Positions 27,497-36,227 of a DNA stretch of 64,000 nt are shown here, in pieces. Source of the stretch: DATJLY01 sp963729295 (lineage in GTDB: Bacteria; Pseudomonadota; Alphaproteobacteria; ATCC43930; CGMCC-115725); contig CAVSNJ010000012.1 in the NCBI GenBank assembly GCA_963729295.1, positions 62,001-126,000 of the forward strand. Direction: 5' to 3'. The notes below the pieces were generated by a model that saw only the letters and a list, made by a program, of their open reading frames with translations, ran no database searches and was not told the DNA's origin. The position numbers and the translations under genes were made by a program. How positions within the stretch are numbered: the first letter of the stretch is position 1; each line of letters begins with the position of its first letter.

Positions 27497-28454
27497 GTTC
27501 GCGCGGATCGCGCGCTTCTTCGCGCCGCTGGCCGGGACGGGCGCGCTCGGCCTCACCGACAACGTCGCGCTGATCGACGGGCCGCCCGGCACGCAATACG
27601 TGCTCAAGACCGACGCGATCGTCGAGGGCGTGCATTACCTGCCCGACGATCCGCCGATGCAGGTCGCGCAGAAACTGCTGCGCGTCAACCTGTCGGACCT
27701 CGCCGCCAAGGGCGCGGCACCGCTCGGATATCTCCTCACGACCGCGTTGCCGCCGTCGCACGACGAGGCGTGGCTCGAGCAATTTTGCAAGGGGCTCGCG
27801 GCCGATCAGGCGGCCTATGGAATTTTCCTCCTGGGCGGTGACACGGTCATGACGCCGGGTCCGACGACCTTGTCGGTCGCGGCGATCGGCACCGTGGCGG
27901 CAGGCCGCGCGGTCCTGCGCAGCGGCGCGCGGGCGGGCGACATCGTCCATGTGTCGGGCACCATCGGCGATGCCGCCTTGGGCGTGCTTGCCGCCAAAGG
28001 CCAGGAGCTCGGCATCGGCGCGGCGGAAAAGGCATTTCTCGTCGACCGTTTCCGCCTGCCGCAACCTCGGCTTAACCTTGGAGCAAGGCTCGCCGGGCTA
28101 GCATCGGCGATGATGGATATCTCCGACGGGCTGGCGGCCGATTTCGGCCATTTGTGCGCGGCGTCCGGGCTTGGCGGCGTGATCGAGGCGGCGCGCGTGC
28201 CGCTCTCGCCGGCGACACAAGCGGCGCTCGCGCGCGATCCCGCGCGTCTCGCCACCGTCTTGGGCGGCGGCGACGATTACGAGCTGCTGTTCACGGCACC
28301 CGCCGGCGCCACGCCGGCGCTCGCGGCAATCGCGCGCGAGACCGGCGTCGCCGTCACGGCGATCGGCCGTGTCGAGCACGGCACGGGCGTGCGCGTCCTC
28401 GATCAGGCGGGCCGCGAGATCGCGCTCGCGGTCAAAGGCTATGAGCATTTTTGA
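27471..28454 (+). CDS. thiL: Thiamine-monophosphate kinase
   Basis: Phosphorylates thiamine monophosphate to the cofactor thiamine diphosphate. The 327 residues carry the N-terminal ATP-loop region LTDNVALIDGPPG (a slightly divergent form of the usual GDDAA motif), KTDAIVEGVHY, VNLSDLAAKGA, LGGDTV, and DISDGLAADFGHLC. It starts with GTG after GGGGGAA inside the nusB end. The first acidic position usually Asp-Asp is Asp-Asn here; the other metal-binding aspartates are present. Confidence 0.93.
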   Translation: MTAPPRLDEFARIARFFAPLAGTGALGLTDNVALIDGPPGTQYVLKTDAIVEGVHYLPDDPPMQVAQKLLRVNLSDLAAKGAAPLGYLLTTALPPSHDEAWLEQFCKGLAADQAAYGIFLLGGDTVMTPGPTTLSVAAIGTVAAGRAVLRSGARAGDIVHVSGTIGDAALGVLAAKGQELGIGAAEKAFLVDRFRLPQPRLNLGARLAGLASAMMDISDGLAADFGHLCAASGLGGVIEAARVPLSPATQAALARDPARLATVLGGGDDYELLFTAPAGATPALAAIARETGVAVTAIGRVEHGTGVRVLDQAGREIALAVKGYEHF

Positions 28455-28866
28455 GCGCTGCGCCGCGGCCGCGTTTCTGGCGCTCGCGCTCGCGGCGCAT
28501 CCGGCAGCGGCGGCGGACCGCCGCGCTGTCAACATCCCGGTGCCGGGCCAGCCTTATTTCGTGCAGCTCGATCCCATGTTCGTGCCGGTCCTCGCCAGCC
28601 GGAACTTGTCGCAGGAGGTGAGCATCGCCGTCGCCGTCGAGATCGCCGACGGCGCGCGCGCCAGGGACGTCGAGGACAAGCGTCCCCAGCTCAGCGACGC
28701 ATTCCTGCGCGCGATCTACGACTATGTGCAACAGCGCGGCGGCATCGGCGATCAGACCGGCGAGATCGCCTTGAAGGACCTGCTCCGCACCACCGCCTCG
28801 CGCGTCCTCGATCCGATCGAGGTCAAGGAAGTCGAGATCGAAGAGTTCTTCGAGCAGCCGCACTAA
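28441..28866 (+). CDS. Secreted FliL-domain protein
   Basis: A 141-residue protein with a cleavable signal peptide (residues 1-24, AHPAAAADRR) in place of the membrane anchor of flagellar FliL. The remaining chain follows the FliL C-terminal domain pattern: YFVQLDPMFVPVLASR, SIAVAVEIADGARARDVEDKRPQLSDAFLRAIY, and a terminal VKEVEIEEFF. It overlaps thiL by 14 bases, so it is expressed with housekeeping genes; no flagellar genes are nearby. It may be a periplasmic relative with a non-flagellar role. Function unproven. Confidence 0.7.
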   Translation: MSIFERCAAAAFLALALAAHPAAAADRRAVNIPVPGQPYFVQLDPMFVPVLASRNLSQEVSIAVAVEIADGARARDVEDKRPQLSDAFLRAIYDYVQQRGGIGDQTGEIALKDLLRTTASRVLDPIEVKEVEIEEFFEQPH

Positions 28867-28964
28867 GCGCCCTCTGCCTCGCCGCCCGGTTGCCTCTCCG
28901 GCTTCGGTCGCCTATCTTGCCGCGCTGTTCGATTGGGCGCGCAATTCAGCTAAAGGCAGGAGCA

Positions 28965-31061
28965 ATGAACATCGCCGCGTGGGTGGTCGCCGCCGCCGGA
29001 GTCCTTGCCATACTCTATGGCATCGTCACGAGCCGCCAGGTGCTGGCGGCCGACGCCGGCACGGCGCGCATGCAGGAGATCTCCAACGCGGTGCGGGAGG
29101 GCGCAGAGGCCTACCTCAACCGGCAATATCGCACCATCGCGATCGTCGGCGTCGTGATCTTCGTCATCCTGTTCGCGACGCTCGGCTGGCGCTCGGCCCT
29201 GGGCTACTTCATCGGCTCGGTGCTGTCGGGCGCCGCGGGCTTCATCGGCATGAACGTCTCGGTGCGCGCCAACGTGCGCACGGCGCAAGCCGCGCGCGGC
29301 GGGCTCGCCGCGGGCCTCTCGCTCGCGTTCCGATCCGGCGCCGTCACCGGCATGCTCGTGGTGGGGCTGGGACTCCTCGGCGTGTCGCTTTATTACTTCT
29401 TCCTGCGCGCGAGCTTGCCGCCCGACAATCCGCGCCCGATCCTCGAGGCGCTCCTCTCGCTCTCCTTCGGCGCATCGCTCATCTCGATCTTCGCGCGTCT
29501 GGGCGGCGGCATCTTCACGAAGGGCGCCGATGTCGGCGCCGATCTCGTCGGCAAGATCGAAGCCGGCATCCCCGAGGACGATCCGCGCAATCCCGCCGTC
29601 ATCGCCGACAATGTCGGCGACAATGTCGGCGACTGCGCCGGCATGGCGGCCGACCTGTTCGAGACCTATGTCGTCACCATCGTCGCCACGATGCTGCTGT
29701 CCGCGATCTTCTTCGAGGGCCCGCTCCAGGCCACGATGATGATGCTGCCGCTCGTGATCGGCGCGGTGTGCATCGTCGCCTCCGTGATCGGCACCTATTT
29801 TGTGCGGCTCGGGCCGAGCGGCAACATCATGGCGGCGCTCTACAAGGGGCTCTTCGTCGCGGGCGTGCTCTCGGCCTTGGCGATCGCCGGCACGATCAAG
29901 ATTCTCCTGGGCTTCAACTTTCCGCGCCAGCTCGTGGGCGGCGGCGCGACCACGGGCTTGGCGCTCTTCGGCTGCGCCGTCACCGGGCTCGCCGTGACCG
30001 GCCTCCTCGTCTGGATCACCGAGTACTACACCTCGACCGAATACCGCCCGGTGCGCAGCATCGCCAACAGCTCGATCACCGGCCACGGCACCAACGTGAT
30101 CCAGGGCCTCGCGATCTCGATGGAGGCGACGGCGTTGCCGGTGCTCGTGATCTGCGCCGGCATCCTGGTCTCCTACCTTCTGGCGGGCCTCTTCGGCATC
30201 GCCATTGCCGCCACCACCATGCTCGCCTTGGCCGGCATGATCGTGGCGCTCGATGCCTATGGGCCGGTGACCGACAACGCCGGCGGCATCGCCGAGATGG
30301 CCGACCTTCCGCCGGACGTTCGGCGCACGACCGATGCCTTGGACGCCGTCGGCAATACGACGAAGGCGGTGACGAAGGGCTATGCCATCGGCTCGGCGGC
30401 GCTCGCCTCGCTCGTGCTGTTCGCGGCCTACACCGAAGACCTGCACCATTACTTCCCCGACCTGCAGGTGAATTTCACGCTGCAGAATCCATACGTTGTG
30501 ATCGGGCTCTTCATCGGCGGGCTTCTGCCTTATCTCTTCGGCGCGCTCGGCATGACCGCGGTTGGCCGCGCCGCGGGCTCGGTCGTGATCGAGGTGCGGC
30601 GTCAGTTCAAGGAAATCCCCGGCATCATGGAGGGCACCGGAAAGCCCGATTACGGCCGCGCCGTCGACCTGCTGACGCGCGCCGCGATCAAGGAGATGAT
30701 CGTCCCCTCGCTGCTGCCGGTGCTGGCGCCGATCGTGCTCTTTCTCGTGGTGCGCGCGATCGCCGGCCCGGCCGCGGGCTTCAGCGCATTGGGCGCGATG
30801 CTGCTCGGCACGATCGTCACCGGCATCTTCGTCGCGATCTCGATGACCTCGGGCGGCGGCGCCTGGGACAACGCCAAGAAATACATCGAGTCGGGCCATC
30901 ATGGCGGCAAGGGCTCCGAGGCGCACAAGGCGGCGGTGACCGGCGACACGGTCGGCGATCCCTACAAGGACACGGCGGGCCCGGCAATCAATCCGATGAT
31001 CAAGATCACGAATATCGTCGCGATCCTGCTGCTCGCGATCCTCTACCGCATCGCACACTGA
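28965..31061 (+). CDS. hppA: H+-translocating pyrophosphatase, K+-insensitive
   Basis: Membrane pump that couples pyrophosphate hydrolysis to proton export. The 698 residues have about sixteen membrane helices and the substrate-binding loop GGGIFTKGADVGADLVGK followed by DNVGDNVGDCAGMAADLFE. The determinant GNTTKAVTKGYAIGSA has Lys467 where K+-dependent enzymes have Ala, so this is the K+-independent, proton-pumping subfamily. Start ATG at 28965 follows AGGAG; 25 in-frame codons upstream are not family-like. It ends 15 bases from convergent bamE. Confidence 0.96.
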   Translation: MNIAAWVVAAAGVLAILYGIVTSRQVLAADAGTARMQEISNAVREGAEAYLNRQYRTIAIVGVVIFVILFATLGWRSALGYFIGSVLSGAAGFIGMNVSVRANVRTAQAARGGLAAGLSLAFRSGAVTGMLVVGLGLLGVSLYYFFLRASLPPDNPRPILEALLSLSFGASLISIFARLGGGIFTKGADVGADLVGKIEAGIPEDDPRNPAVIADNVGDNVGDCAGMAADLFETYVVTIVATMLLSAIFFEGPLQATMMMLPLVIGAVCIVASVIGTYFVRLGPSGNIMAALYKGLFVAGVLSALAIAGTIKILLGFNFPRQLVGGGATTGLALFGCAVTGLAVTGLLVWITEYYTSTEYRPVRSIANSSITGHGTNVIQGLAISMEATALPVLVICAGILVSYLLAGLFGIAIAATTMLALAGMIVALDAYGPVTDNAGGIAEMADLPPDVRRTTDALDAVGNTTKAVTKGYAIGSAALASLVLFAAYTEDLHHYFPDLQVNFTLQNPYVVIGLFIGGLLPYLFGALGMTAVGRAAGSVVIEVRRQFKEIPGIMEGTGKPDYGRAVDLLTRAAIKEMIVPSLLPVLAPIVLFLVVRAIAGPAAGFSALGAMLLGTIVTGIFVAISMTSGGGAWDNAKKYIESGHHGGKGSEAHKAAVTGDTVGDPYKDTAGPAINPMIKITNIVAILLLAILYRIAH

Positions 31062-31076
31062 TGCGGGATGGGGCGC

Positions 31077-31520
31077 TCAGGGGCTTTGATCACCCTTGTC
31101 GCTGGCGGTGAATTTGCCGAAATTGCCGATGAGCTGTTCCATGATCGTGAATTCGCGCCCCGGCGCCGGCGTGGCGTTGGGATTCGGCACGACCGTCTCG
31201 GCATCGGCGAGCGTGCGGTGGTCGACGCCGCTCACGATCCCGTCCTTGTCGAAATGGACGGCGACGACCTGCTGATCGAGCACCTCCGGCAATCGCACCG
31301 GCACCGGCCGCACCTTCTCGCTGATGTAGTACCAGGTGTTGCCGTCGAACGCCGCGGTCGAGGACGGCGAGCCCAGGAGCTGCGTCACCGTCGCCTTGTC
31401 GGTGCTGCCGGGCTTGATCTGCGCCACCTTGTCGGCTTCGGGCAGGTTGCCGAGCTGATTGACCGGGTTGGTGCAGGCCGCGAGCGCCAGGAGCGGCAGG
31501 AATCGCAAGATCGTCTTCAT
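31077..31520 (-). CDS. bamE: Outer-membrane assembly lipoprotein BamE (SmpA/OmlA)
   Basis: Lipoprotein subunit of the BAM complex that inserts beta-barrels in the outer membrane. The 147-residue chain has a lipobox LALAAC (Cys at residue 16) and the SmpA/OmlA fold with IKPGSTDKATVTQLLGSPSST, TWYYISEKV and VVAVHFDKDGIVSGV. The ATG at 31520 gives a normal signal peptide; an in-frame start 15 bases upstream is possible. It diverges from the cytochrome chaperone gene, as in many alphaproteobacteria. Confidence 0.92.
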   Translation of the reverse strand: MKTILRFLPLLALAACTNPVNQLGNLPEADKVAQIKPGSTDKATVTQLLGSPSSTAAFDGNTWYYISEKVRPVPVRLPEVLDQQVVAVHFDKDGIVSGVDHRTLADAETVVPNPNATPAPGREFTIMEQLIGNFGKFTASDKGDQSP

Positions 31521-31591
31521 CACGGCGCCGACCATGCACCGCCCGGCGCGCACCTGTCAATCGCGCGCGAGCGGGAAGGGGGAGGGGGCGC

Positions 31592-32137
31592 ATGGCGCTA
31601 GGGCTGGGCTTGCTCGCGCGCCGGCGCCACCGGCGCCAGGCGGTCGGCGCGGCCTATCGCGCCATCGTCGAGCGCGCCCGCAGCCCGTCCTTCTTCCTCG
31701 CCTGGGGCGTGCCCGACACGCTCGACGGGCGCTTCGAGCTCCTGGCGCTGCACGCGTTCCTGGTGCTGCACCGCCTCAAATCCGCGCGCGCCGGCACCGA
31801 GCTCTTCGCGCAAGATCTGTTCGACACGATGTTCGCCGATCTCGACCGCGCCGTGCGCGAGATGGGCGCCACCGACATCGGCGTCGGCCGCCACGTCAAG
31901 GAGATGGCGCGCGGATTTTACGGCCGCATCGCCGCCTACGAGGCCGGATTGGCGGGCGATGACGCGGTCCTGCTCGACGCGCTCCAGCGCAATCTCTTCG
32001 GCACCGCCAAGCCGGGCGAGGGGCAGCTCGCACTGGCGGCGTCGTATCTGCGCCAACAGGCGGCGGCGCTCGCCGCGGCTCCCCTGCCGATGCTGCTCGG
32101 CGGCGCGATCCCGTTCGCGCCGCTGCCGCAGGGCTGA
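31592..32137 (+). CDS. Ubiquinol-cytochrome c chaperone (CBP3-like)
   Basis: A 181-residue homologue of the mitochondrial bc1 assembly factor CBP3 (PF03981), involved in maturation of cytochrome b. It shows AYRAIVERARSPSFFLAWGVPDTLDGRFELLALHAFLVLHRL and DLFDTMFADLDRAVREMGATDIGVGRHVKEM, the conserved core. GGGGGAGGGGG precedes the ATG. The genes that often follow it in this class (a DUF177 protein and plsX) are absent; convergent pncC abuts it directly. Confidence 0.9.
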   Translation: MALGLGLLARRRHRRQAVGAAYRAIVERARSPSFFLAWGVPDTLDGRFELLALHAFLVLHRLKSARAGTELFAQDLFDTMFADLDRAVREMGATDIGVGRHVKEMARGFYGRIAAYEAGLAGDDAVLLDALQRNLFGTAKPGEGQLALAASYLRQQAAALAAAPLPMLLGGAIPFAPLPQG

Positions 32138-32629
32138 TCAGTTCTTTTCCGCCGCTTCGAGCAAGAGCGCGAGCGCGCGCAGCACCGTCGCGCGCCGCAC
32201 GGCGGTGCGGTCGCCGCCGAAAACGTGGTGTTCGGTCACGACTTTCGCGCCGCGCCGCGCGAGCCCGAACCAGACGAGGCCGACGGGCTTGCCCGGGGTG
32301 GCGCCGCCCGGCCCCGCGATCCCGGTCACGGCGACGGCGAGATCGACCGGCGCACGGGCGACGGCGCCTTCCGCCATCGCCGCCGCAACCTCGGCGCTGA
32401 CCGCGCCCGTGGCGGCGATGAGCGCTGCCGCCACGCCCAGCATCTCGCTCTTCGCCGCGTTCGAATACGTGACGAAGCCGCGTTCGACCACGTCGGACGA
32501 GCCCGCGATCTCGGTCAGCGCGCCCACGATGAGGCCGCCGGTACAGGATTCCGCCGTGGCGATTTTCCGGCCCTTGGCGCGGCAGCGCGCGAGCACGTCC
32601 TCGGCGGCGCGGCGCAGCTCATCGTCCAA
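32138..32629 (-). CDS. pncC: CinA C-terminal domain protein, nicotinamide-nucleotide amidohydrolase
   Basis: Stand-alone CinA C-terminal domain, 163 residues; such proteins (PncC) deamidate NMN to nicotinate mononucleotide in NAD recycling. Motifs are KIATAESCTGGLIVGALTEIAGSS, TYSNAAKSEMLGV, and AVTGIAGPGGATPGKPVGLVW. It overlaps the pgpA end by 11 bases, the last gene of a leftward ispDF-pgpA-pncC operon. Confidence 0.92.
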   Translation of the reverse strand: MDDELRRAAEDVLARCRAKGRKIATAESCTGGLIVGALTEIAGSSDVVERGFVTYSNAAKSEMLGVAAALIAATGAVSAEVAAAMAEGAVARAPVDLAVAVTGIAGPGGATPGKPVGLVWFGLARRGAKVVTEHHVFGGDRTAVRRATVLRALALLLEAAEKN

Positions 32630-33104
32630 GGATCAGCCCTCCCGCATAGAGCACCGCGCCGGCATAGATCGCCGCGAGCGTGTCGTCGAACATGATGCCG
32701 AAGCCGCCATGGATGTTCCGGTCGGCCCATCCGACGGGCCAAGGCTTGGCGATGTCGAAAAGGCGGAAGAGCGCGAAGCCTGCGGCGAAGTGCCAGAGAT
32801 CGAGCGGCGCCGCGGCAAGCGTCAGGAATTGTCCCGCGGCCTCGTCGACCACCACGATCTGCGGATCATCGCCGAGCTTGCGCGCGACGATCGCCGCCGC
32901 CCACCAGCCGACGACGAACAGCAGACAAGCTGCGGCGATGAGCGCCAACGGGCCGCCTGCGCGCGCGCACAGCCACGCAAACGGCAGCGCCACGAGCGCC
33001 CCCATCGTGCCGGGCGCCTTCGGCACGAGCCCGGTCCCGCCAAGCGTCGCCACCAGCATCGCCGGATGGGCGCGGGAGAGCCGCTTCGCCTCGCTCGCCG
33101 CCAT
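32619..33104 (-). CDS. pgpA: Phosphatidylglycerophosphatase A
   Basis: Inner-membrane lipid phosphatase forming phosphatidylglycerol. The 161 residues have four predicted membrane segments and the PgpA motifs GTGLVPKAPGTMGAL, VVVDEAAGQFL, and FRLFDIAKPWPVGWADRNIHGGFGIMFDDTLAA, containing the metal-binding acidic residues. It starts three bases after ispDF and overlaps pncC. Confidence 0.95.
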   Translation of the reverse strand: MAASEAKRLSRAHPAMLVATLGGTGLVPKAPGTMGALVALPFAWLCARAGGPLALIAAACLLFVVGWWAAAIVARKLGDDPQIVVVDEAAGQFLTLAAAPLDLWHFAAGFALFRLFDIAKPWPVGWADRNIHGGFGIMFDDTLAAIYAGAVLYAGGLILGR

Positions 33105-33107
33105 GAT

Positions 33108-34262
33108 TCAGAGCGGCAGGCGCAAGGTCGCGGTGGCGTAGGCCGCCATGCCTTCGCCGCGCCCGGCAAAACCCAACCGCTCCGTCGTCGTCGCCTTGAC
33201 GCTGACGCGGCCGCGCTCGAGCCGCAAAATCTCGGCGACGCGAGCAACCATGGCATCACGGTAAGGGGAGATTCTCGGCGCCTCCGCGACGAGCGTCACA
33301 TCGACGTTGGCGATCGTCCCGCCGGCCTTGGCGACGAGACCCGCGGCGTGCGCGAGAAACTGGTGCGAGGGCGCGCCCTTCCAGCGCGGATCGCTCGGCG
33401 GGAAATGCATGCCGATATCGCCCGCGCCGAGCGCGCCCAGGATCGCGTCGGTCAGCGCGTGGAGTCCGACATCGGCATCGGAATGGCCGACGAGCGCTTT
33501 TGCATGCGGCACGCGCACGCCGCAGAGATAAACATGATCGCCTGGCCCGAACGGATGCACGTCGAACCCTTGGCCGGTGCGGATATCGGCGCCGCGGCCG
33601 CCCAGCGCGCGCTCGGCGCGAAGAAGATCGTCGGCGGTCGTCACCTTGAAATTCTCTTCGGTGCCGGGAACGAGGCGCACGCTCAGCCCGGCGCGCTCAG
33701 CAACCGCCGCGTCGTCGGGGAGGTCATCGCCCTTCACCGCGCGATGCGCCGCCAAGATCGCGGCGAAGCGGAATCCCTGCGGCGTCTGCGCGCGCCACAG
33801 ACCGGCGCGGTCGAGCGTCGCGGCGATGAGGCCCGCATCGGCGCGCTTCACCGTATCCGTCACGGCGAGCGCCGGGATCGCGCCCTCGTCGCTGTCGAGC
33901 GCAGCGACGACGCGGCCGATCACCGCCGGATCGACGAACGGGCGCGCCGCGTCGTGAATCAGCACGCGCTCCGGCGCAAGATCGCCCAGGCTTTCGAGGC
34001 CGAGCCGCACCGAATCCTGCCGCGCCGCGCCGCCCTCGACCGGCGCCATCACCGCGAGCCCTTCGACCGCGGCGTCATAGAGCGCGCGGTCGTCGCCATG
34101 GATCACGACGCGCACGCCGTCGACGCGCGGATGCGATGTCAGCGCTTCGACCGAATGACGCAGGAGCGGCCTGCCGCCCAGGGGACGATACTGCTTCGGC
34201 AAGGGCCCTTCGAGCCGCGTGCCGCGCCCGGCCGCGACGACGAGGGCAATGCAGGACGTCAT
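33108..34262 (-). CDS. ispDF: Bifunctional IspD/IspF (non-mevalonate isoprenoid pathway)
   Basis: Fusion of two MEP-pathway enzymes, 384 residues. The IspD part (1-225) makes CDP-methylerythritol and has LVVAAGRGTRLEGPLPKQYRPL and the IHDAARPFV motif. The IspF part (from about 226) cyclises the phosphorylated product and has GFDVHPFGPGDHVYLCG with the zinc D-x-H, and GHSDADVGLHALTDAILGA. Such fusions are standard in alphaproteobacteria. The gene leads the leftward operon with pgpA and pncC. Confidence 0.96.
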   Translation of the reverse strand: MTSCIALVVAAGRGTRLEGPLPKQYRPLGGRPLLRHSVEALTSHPRVDGVRVVIHGDDRALYDAAVEGLAVMAPVEGGAARQDSVRLGLESLGDLAPERVLIHDAARPFVDPAVIGRVVAALDSDEGAIPALAVTDTVKRADAGLIAATLDRAGLWRAQTPQGFRFAAILAAHRAVKGDDLPDDAAVAERAGLSVRLVPGTEENFKVTTADDLLRAERALGGRGADIRTGQGFDVHPFGPGDHVYLCGVRVPHAKALVGHSDADVGLHALTDAILGALGAGDIGMHFPPSDPRWKGAPSHQFLAHAAGLVAKAGGTIANVDVTLVAEAPRISPYRDAMVARVAEILRLERGRVSVKATTTERLGFAGRGEGMAAYATATLRLPL

Positions 34263-34324
34263 GGCGTGAAGCTAGAGCAGGGCGCGCGCGGAGGAAAACT
34301 GTTTCCTGCCTCCCGAGTTGTCGA

Positions 34325-34344
34325 GGGACAAGCCCGCGCATGAC
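34325..34344. repeat. Partial copy of palindromic repeat family A
   Basis: GGGACAAGCCCGCGCATGAC matches the right arm of the palindrome at 771-853. It lies in the spacer between divergent ispDF and the CcsA-like gene. No left arm is present. Confidence 0.65.
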
Positions 34345-34377
34345 GATGAAGTGGTTGTGCCCTACATTAGAGTGCCG

Positions 34378-35172
34378 ATGAATCTCTCGCTCAACATCTT
34401 CGCGCTCGTAGCGCTCGTGCCGCCGCTGGCGGTGCGCTGGCGCCGGAACGATGCGCGCGATCGGCTCTACTACGCGGCGCTCGTCCTCGGCCTTGCCGGG
34501 CCGGTGCTGTGGGTGCTGACGCAGCTCGACGGCACCTGGCACACCGGCTTCGCCATGTCCCTCTGGGTCAGCATCGCCGTCACCATGGCGCTCTACCTGG
34601 CGCTCGCGGCGGCGACCGCGGGCGCGTGGCGGCTGACGCCGCTCCTGGCGCCGCTGCTCCTGGCGCTCGGCATCATCGCCACGCTGTGGGAGAACGCGCC
34701 GGAGCAGCCGGTGCCCGCCGCCGTCCCGGCCGGATGGCTCGACGCGCATATCGTCAGCGCGGTCGTGACCTATGGGCTCCTCACCATCGCCGCCGTCGCG
34801 GGCGCGGCGGTCTTCCTCCAGGAGCGCGCCTTGAAGCGCAAGCACTCGACCGCGCTCACGCGGATGCTGCCGCCGATGGCCGAGAGCGAGGCGCTCGAAG
34901 TGGCGCTCCTCGGCGCCGCCGAGATCGTCCTCGCCTTGGGCGTCGCGACCGGCATGGCGGCCGAGCATTTCCTGCGCGGCGCGCTCCTGCCGTTCGACCA
35001 CAAGACGGTGCTGTCGCTCGCCGCCTTTGCCGTCATCGGCGCGCTCCTGATCGCGCGGCGCGTCATGGGGATTCGCGGACGGCGCGTGGCGCGGCTCGCC
35101 CTTCTGGCGTACCTGCTGCTGACCTTGGCCTATCCTGGGGTGAAATTCGTGACCGACGTGCTGATGGCCTAG
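34378..35172 (+). CDS. CcsA/HemX-like cytochrome c assembly family membrane protein
   Basis: An eight-helix inner-membrane protein, 264 residues, of the CcsA/YpjD family. Conserved positions include DAHIVSAVVTYGLLTIAAVAGAAVFLQE with a His-Ala-Tyr pattern, and DHKTVLSLAAFAVIGALL, where CcsA-type proteins bind heme. Family members take part in cytochrome c maturation or act as uncharacterised YpjD. GTG at 34372 is an alternative start. It precedes dusB by 74 AT-rich bases and is not obviously part of its operon. Confidence 0.8.
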   Translation: MNLSLNIFALVALVPPLAVRWRRNDARDRLYYAALVLGLAGPVLWVLTQLDGTWHTGFAMSLWVSIAVTMALYLALAAATAGAWRLTPLLAPLLLALGIIATLWENAPEQPVPAAVPAGWLDAHIVSAVVTYGLLTIAAVAGAAVFLQERALKRKHSTALTRMLPPMAESEALEVALLGAAEIVLALGVATGMAAEHFLRGALLPFDHKTVLSLAAFAVIGALLIARRVMGIRGRRVARLALLAYLLLTLAYPGVKFVTDVLMA

Positions 35173-35246
35173 AGCAATATTTATTGCAATGCAGCAAAAG
35201 TCGTGCTATGCACAAATTCTAGGCATAATTTGGTGCTGCATAAAAT
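35173..35246 (+). promoter_or_regulatory. AT-rich dusB-ntrBC promoter region with nested inverted repeats
   Basis: This 74-base spacer is far more AT-rich than its surroundings. It contains ATGCAGCA (35189-35196) and its inverted copy TGCTGCAT (35234-35241), the 11-base palindrome GTGCTATGCAC (35203-35213), and TATGC/GCATA at 35207-35211 and 35223-35227. The position fits the promoter and operator of the nifR3-ntrBC operon, which is autoregulated in several alphaproteobacteria. Neither a clear NtrC site (TGCACC-N5-GGTGCA) nor a sigma-54 box is present. Confidence 0.5.
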
Positions 35247-36227
35247 ATGAGCATCCTGATTGGCCCCGTGGAGCTTGAGGCGCCGGTGCTGCTGGCGCCG
35301 ATGTCGGGCGTGACCGACCTGCCGTTCCGCCGCATGGTGAAGCGGCACGGCGCGGGGCTCGTCGTCTCCGAGATGATCGCCAGCGAGGCGATGATCCGCG
35401 AGACGCGGCAATCGATGCAGATGGCCGCCAACGCTCCCGAGGAATATCCGATGGCGGTGCAGCTCGCCGGCTGCGAGCCGCGCGCCGTCGCCGAAGCGGC
35501 GCGCCTCAATGCCGATCGCGGCGCCGCCATCATCGACATCAATTTCGGCTGCCCGGCGAAGAAGGTGGTGAACGGCTATGCCGGCTCGGCGCTGATGCGC
35601 GACGAGGCGCATGCCGCCCGCATCCTCAGCGAGACCGTGCGCGCGGTCGATCTGCCGGTGACGCTGAAGATGCGCACCGGCTGGGACGAGCAGAACCGCA
35701 ACGCGCCGCGCCTTGCGCGCATCGCCGAAGAGTGCGGCATCCGCATGGTGACGGTGCACGGTCGCACGCGCTGCCAGTTCTATGACGGCCGCGCCGATTG
35801 GGACTTCATCCGCGAGATCAAGGAGAGCGTGTCGATCCCGGTGATCGCCAATGGCGACATCGAGACGCTCGAGGACGCCGAGGATGCGCTCCAGCGCTCG
35901 GGCGCCGACGGCGTGATGATCGGCCGCGGCGCTTATGGCCGGCCGTGGTTCATCGCGCAGGTGATCGGTTTCCTCGAGACCGGCGCGCGCTTGCCCGATC
36001 CGCCGCTCGCGGCGCAGCTCGCGACCGTGCTCGAACATTACGAGGGGATGCTCGTCCATTACGGCATCTCGGTCGGCAGCCGCGTCGCACGGAAGCATAT
36101 CGGCTGGTATTCGAAGGGGCTGCCCGGCTCGGCCGAGTTCCGCGCCGCGGTCAACCGCTGCGAGGATCCCGATGCGGTGCTGACCATGATCCGGCGCTTC
36201 TACGAGCCGCTGGCGGAGGCGGCATGA
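35247..36227 (+). CDS. dusB: tRNA-dihydrouridine synthase B (NifR3 type)
   Basis: FMN/NADPH enzyme reducing specific uridines in the tRNA D-loop. The 326 residues show VLLAPMSGVTDLPFRRM, EMIASEAM, INFGCPAKKVVNGYAGSALM with the catalytic Cys, and TVHGRTRCQFYDG. It heads the nitrogen-regulation operon, the classical nifR3-ntrB-ntrC order, and overlaps ntrB by four bases (ATGA). Confidence 0.96.
   Translation: MSILIGPVELEAPVLLAPMSGVTDLPFRRMVKRHGAGLVVSEMIASEAMIRETRQSMQMAANAPEEYPMAVQLAGCEPRAVAEAARLNADRGAAIIDINFGCPAKKVVNGYAGSALMRDEAHAARILSETVRAVDLPVTLKMRTGWDEQNRNAPRLARIAEECGIRMVTVHGRTRCQFYDGRADWDFIREIKESVSIPVIANGDIETLEDAEDALQRSGADGVMIGRGAYGRPWFIAQVIGFLETGARLPDPPLAAQLATVLEHYEGMLVHYGISVGSRVARKHIGWYSKGLPGSAEFRAAVNRCEDPDAVLTMIRRFYEPLAEAA

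Noticed and set aside
28950..31058. 702-codon open frame antisense to hppA
   Set aside because: Composition is almost entirely Arg/Asp/Gly/His with no domain; hppA on the other strand is certain.
35173..35246. Sigma-54 promoter or NtrC site before dusB
   Set aside because: GTGC and GCAC half sites are present, but spacing does not fit TGCACC-N5-GGTGCA, and no TGGCAC-N5-TTGC box was found.
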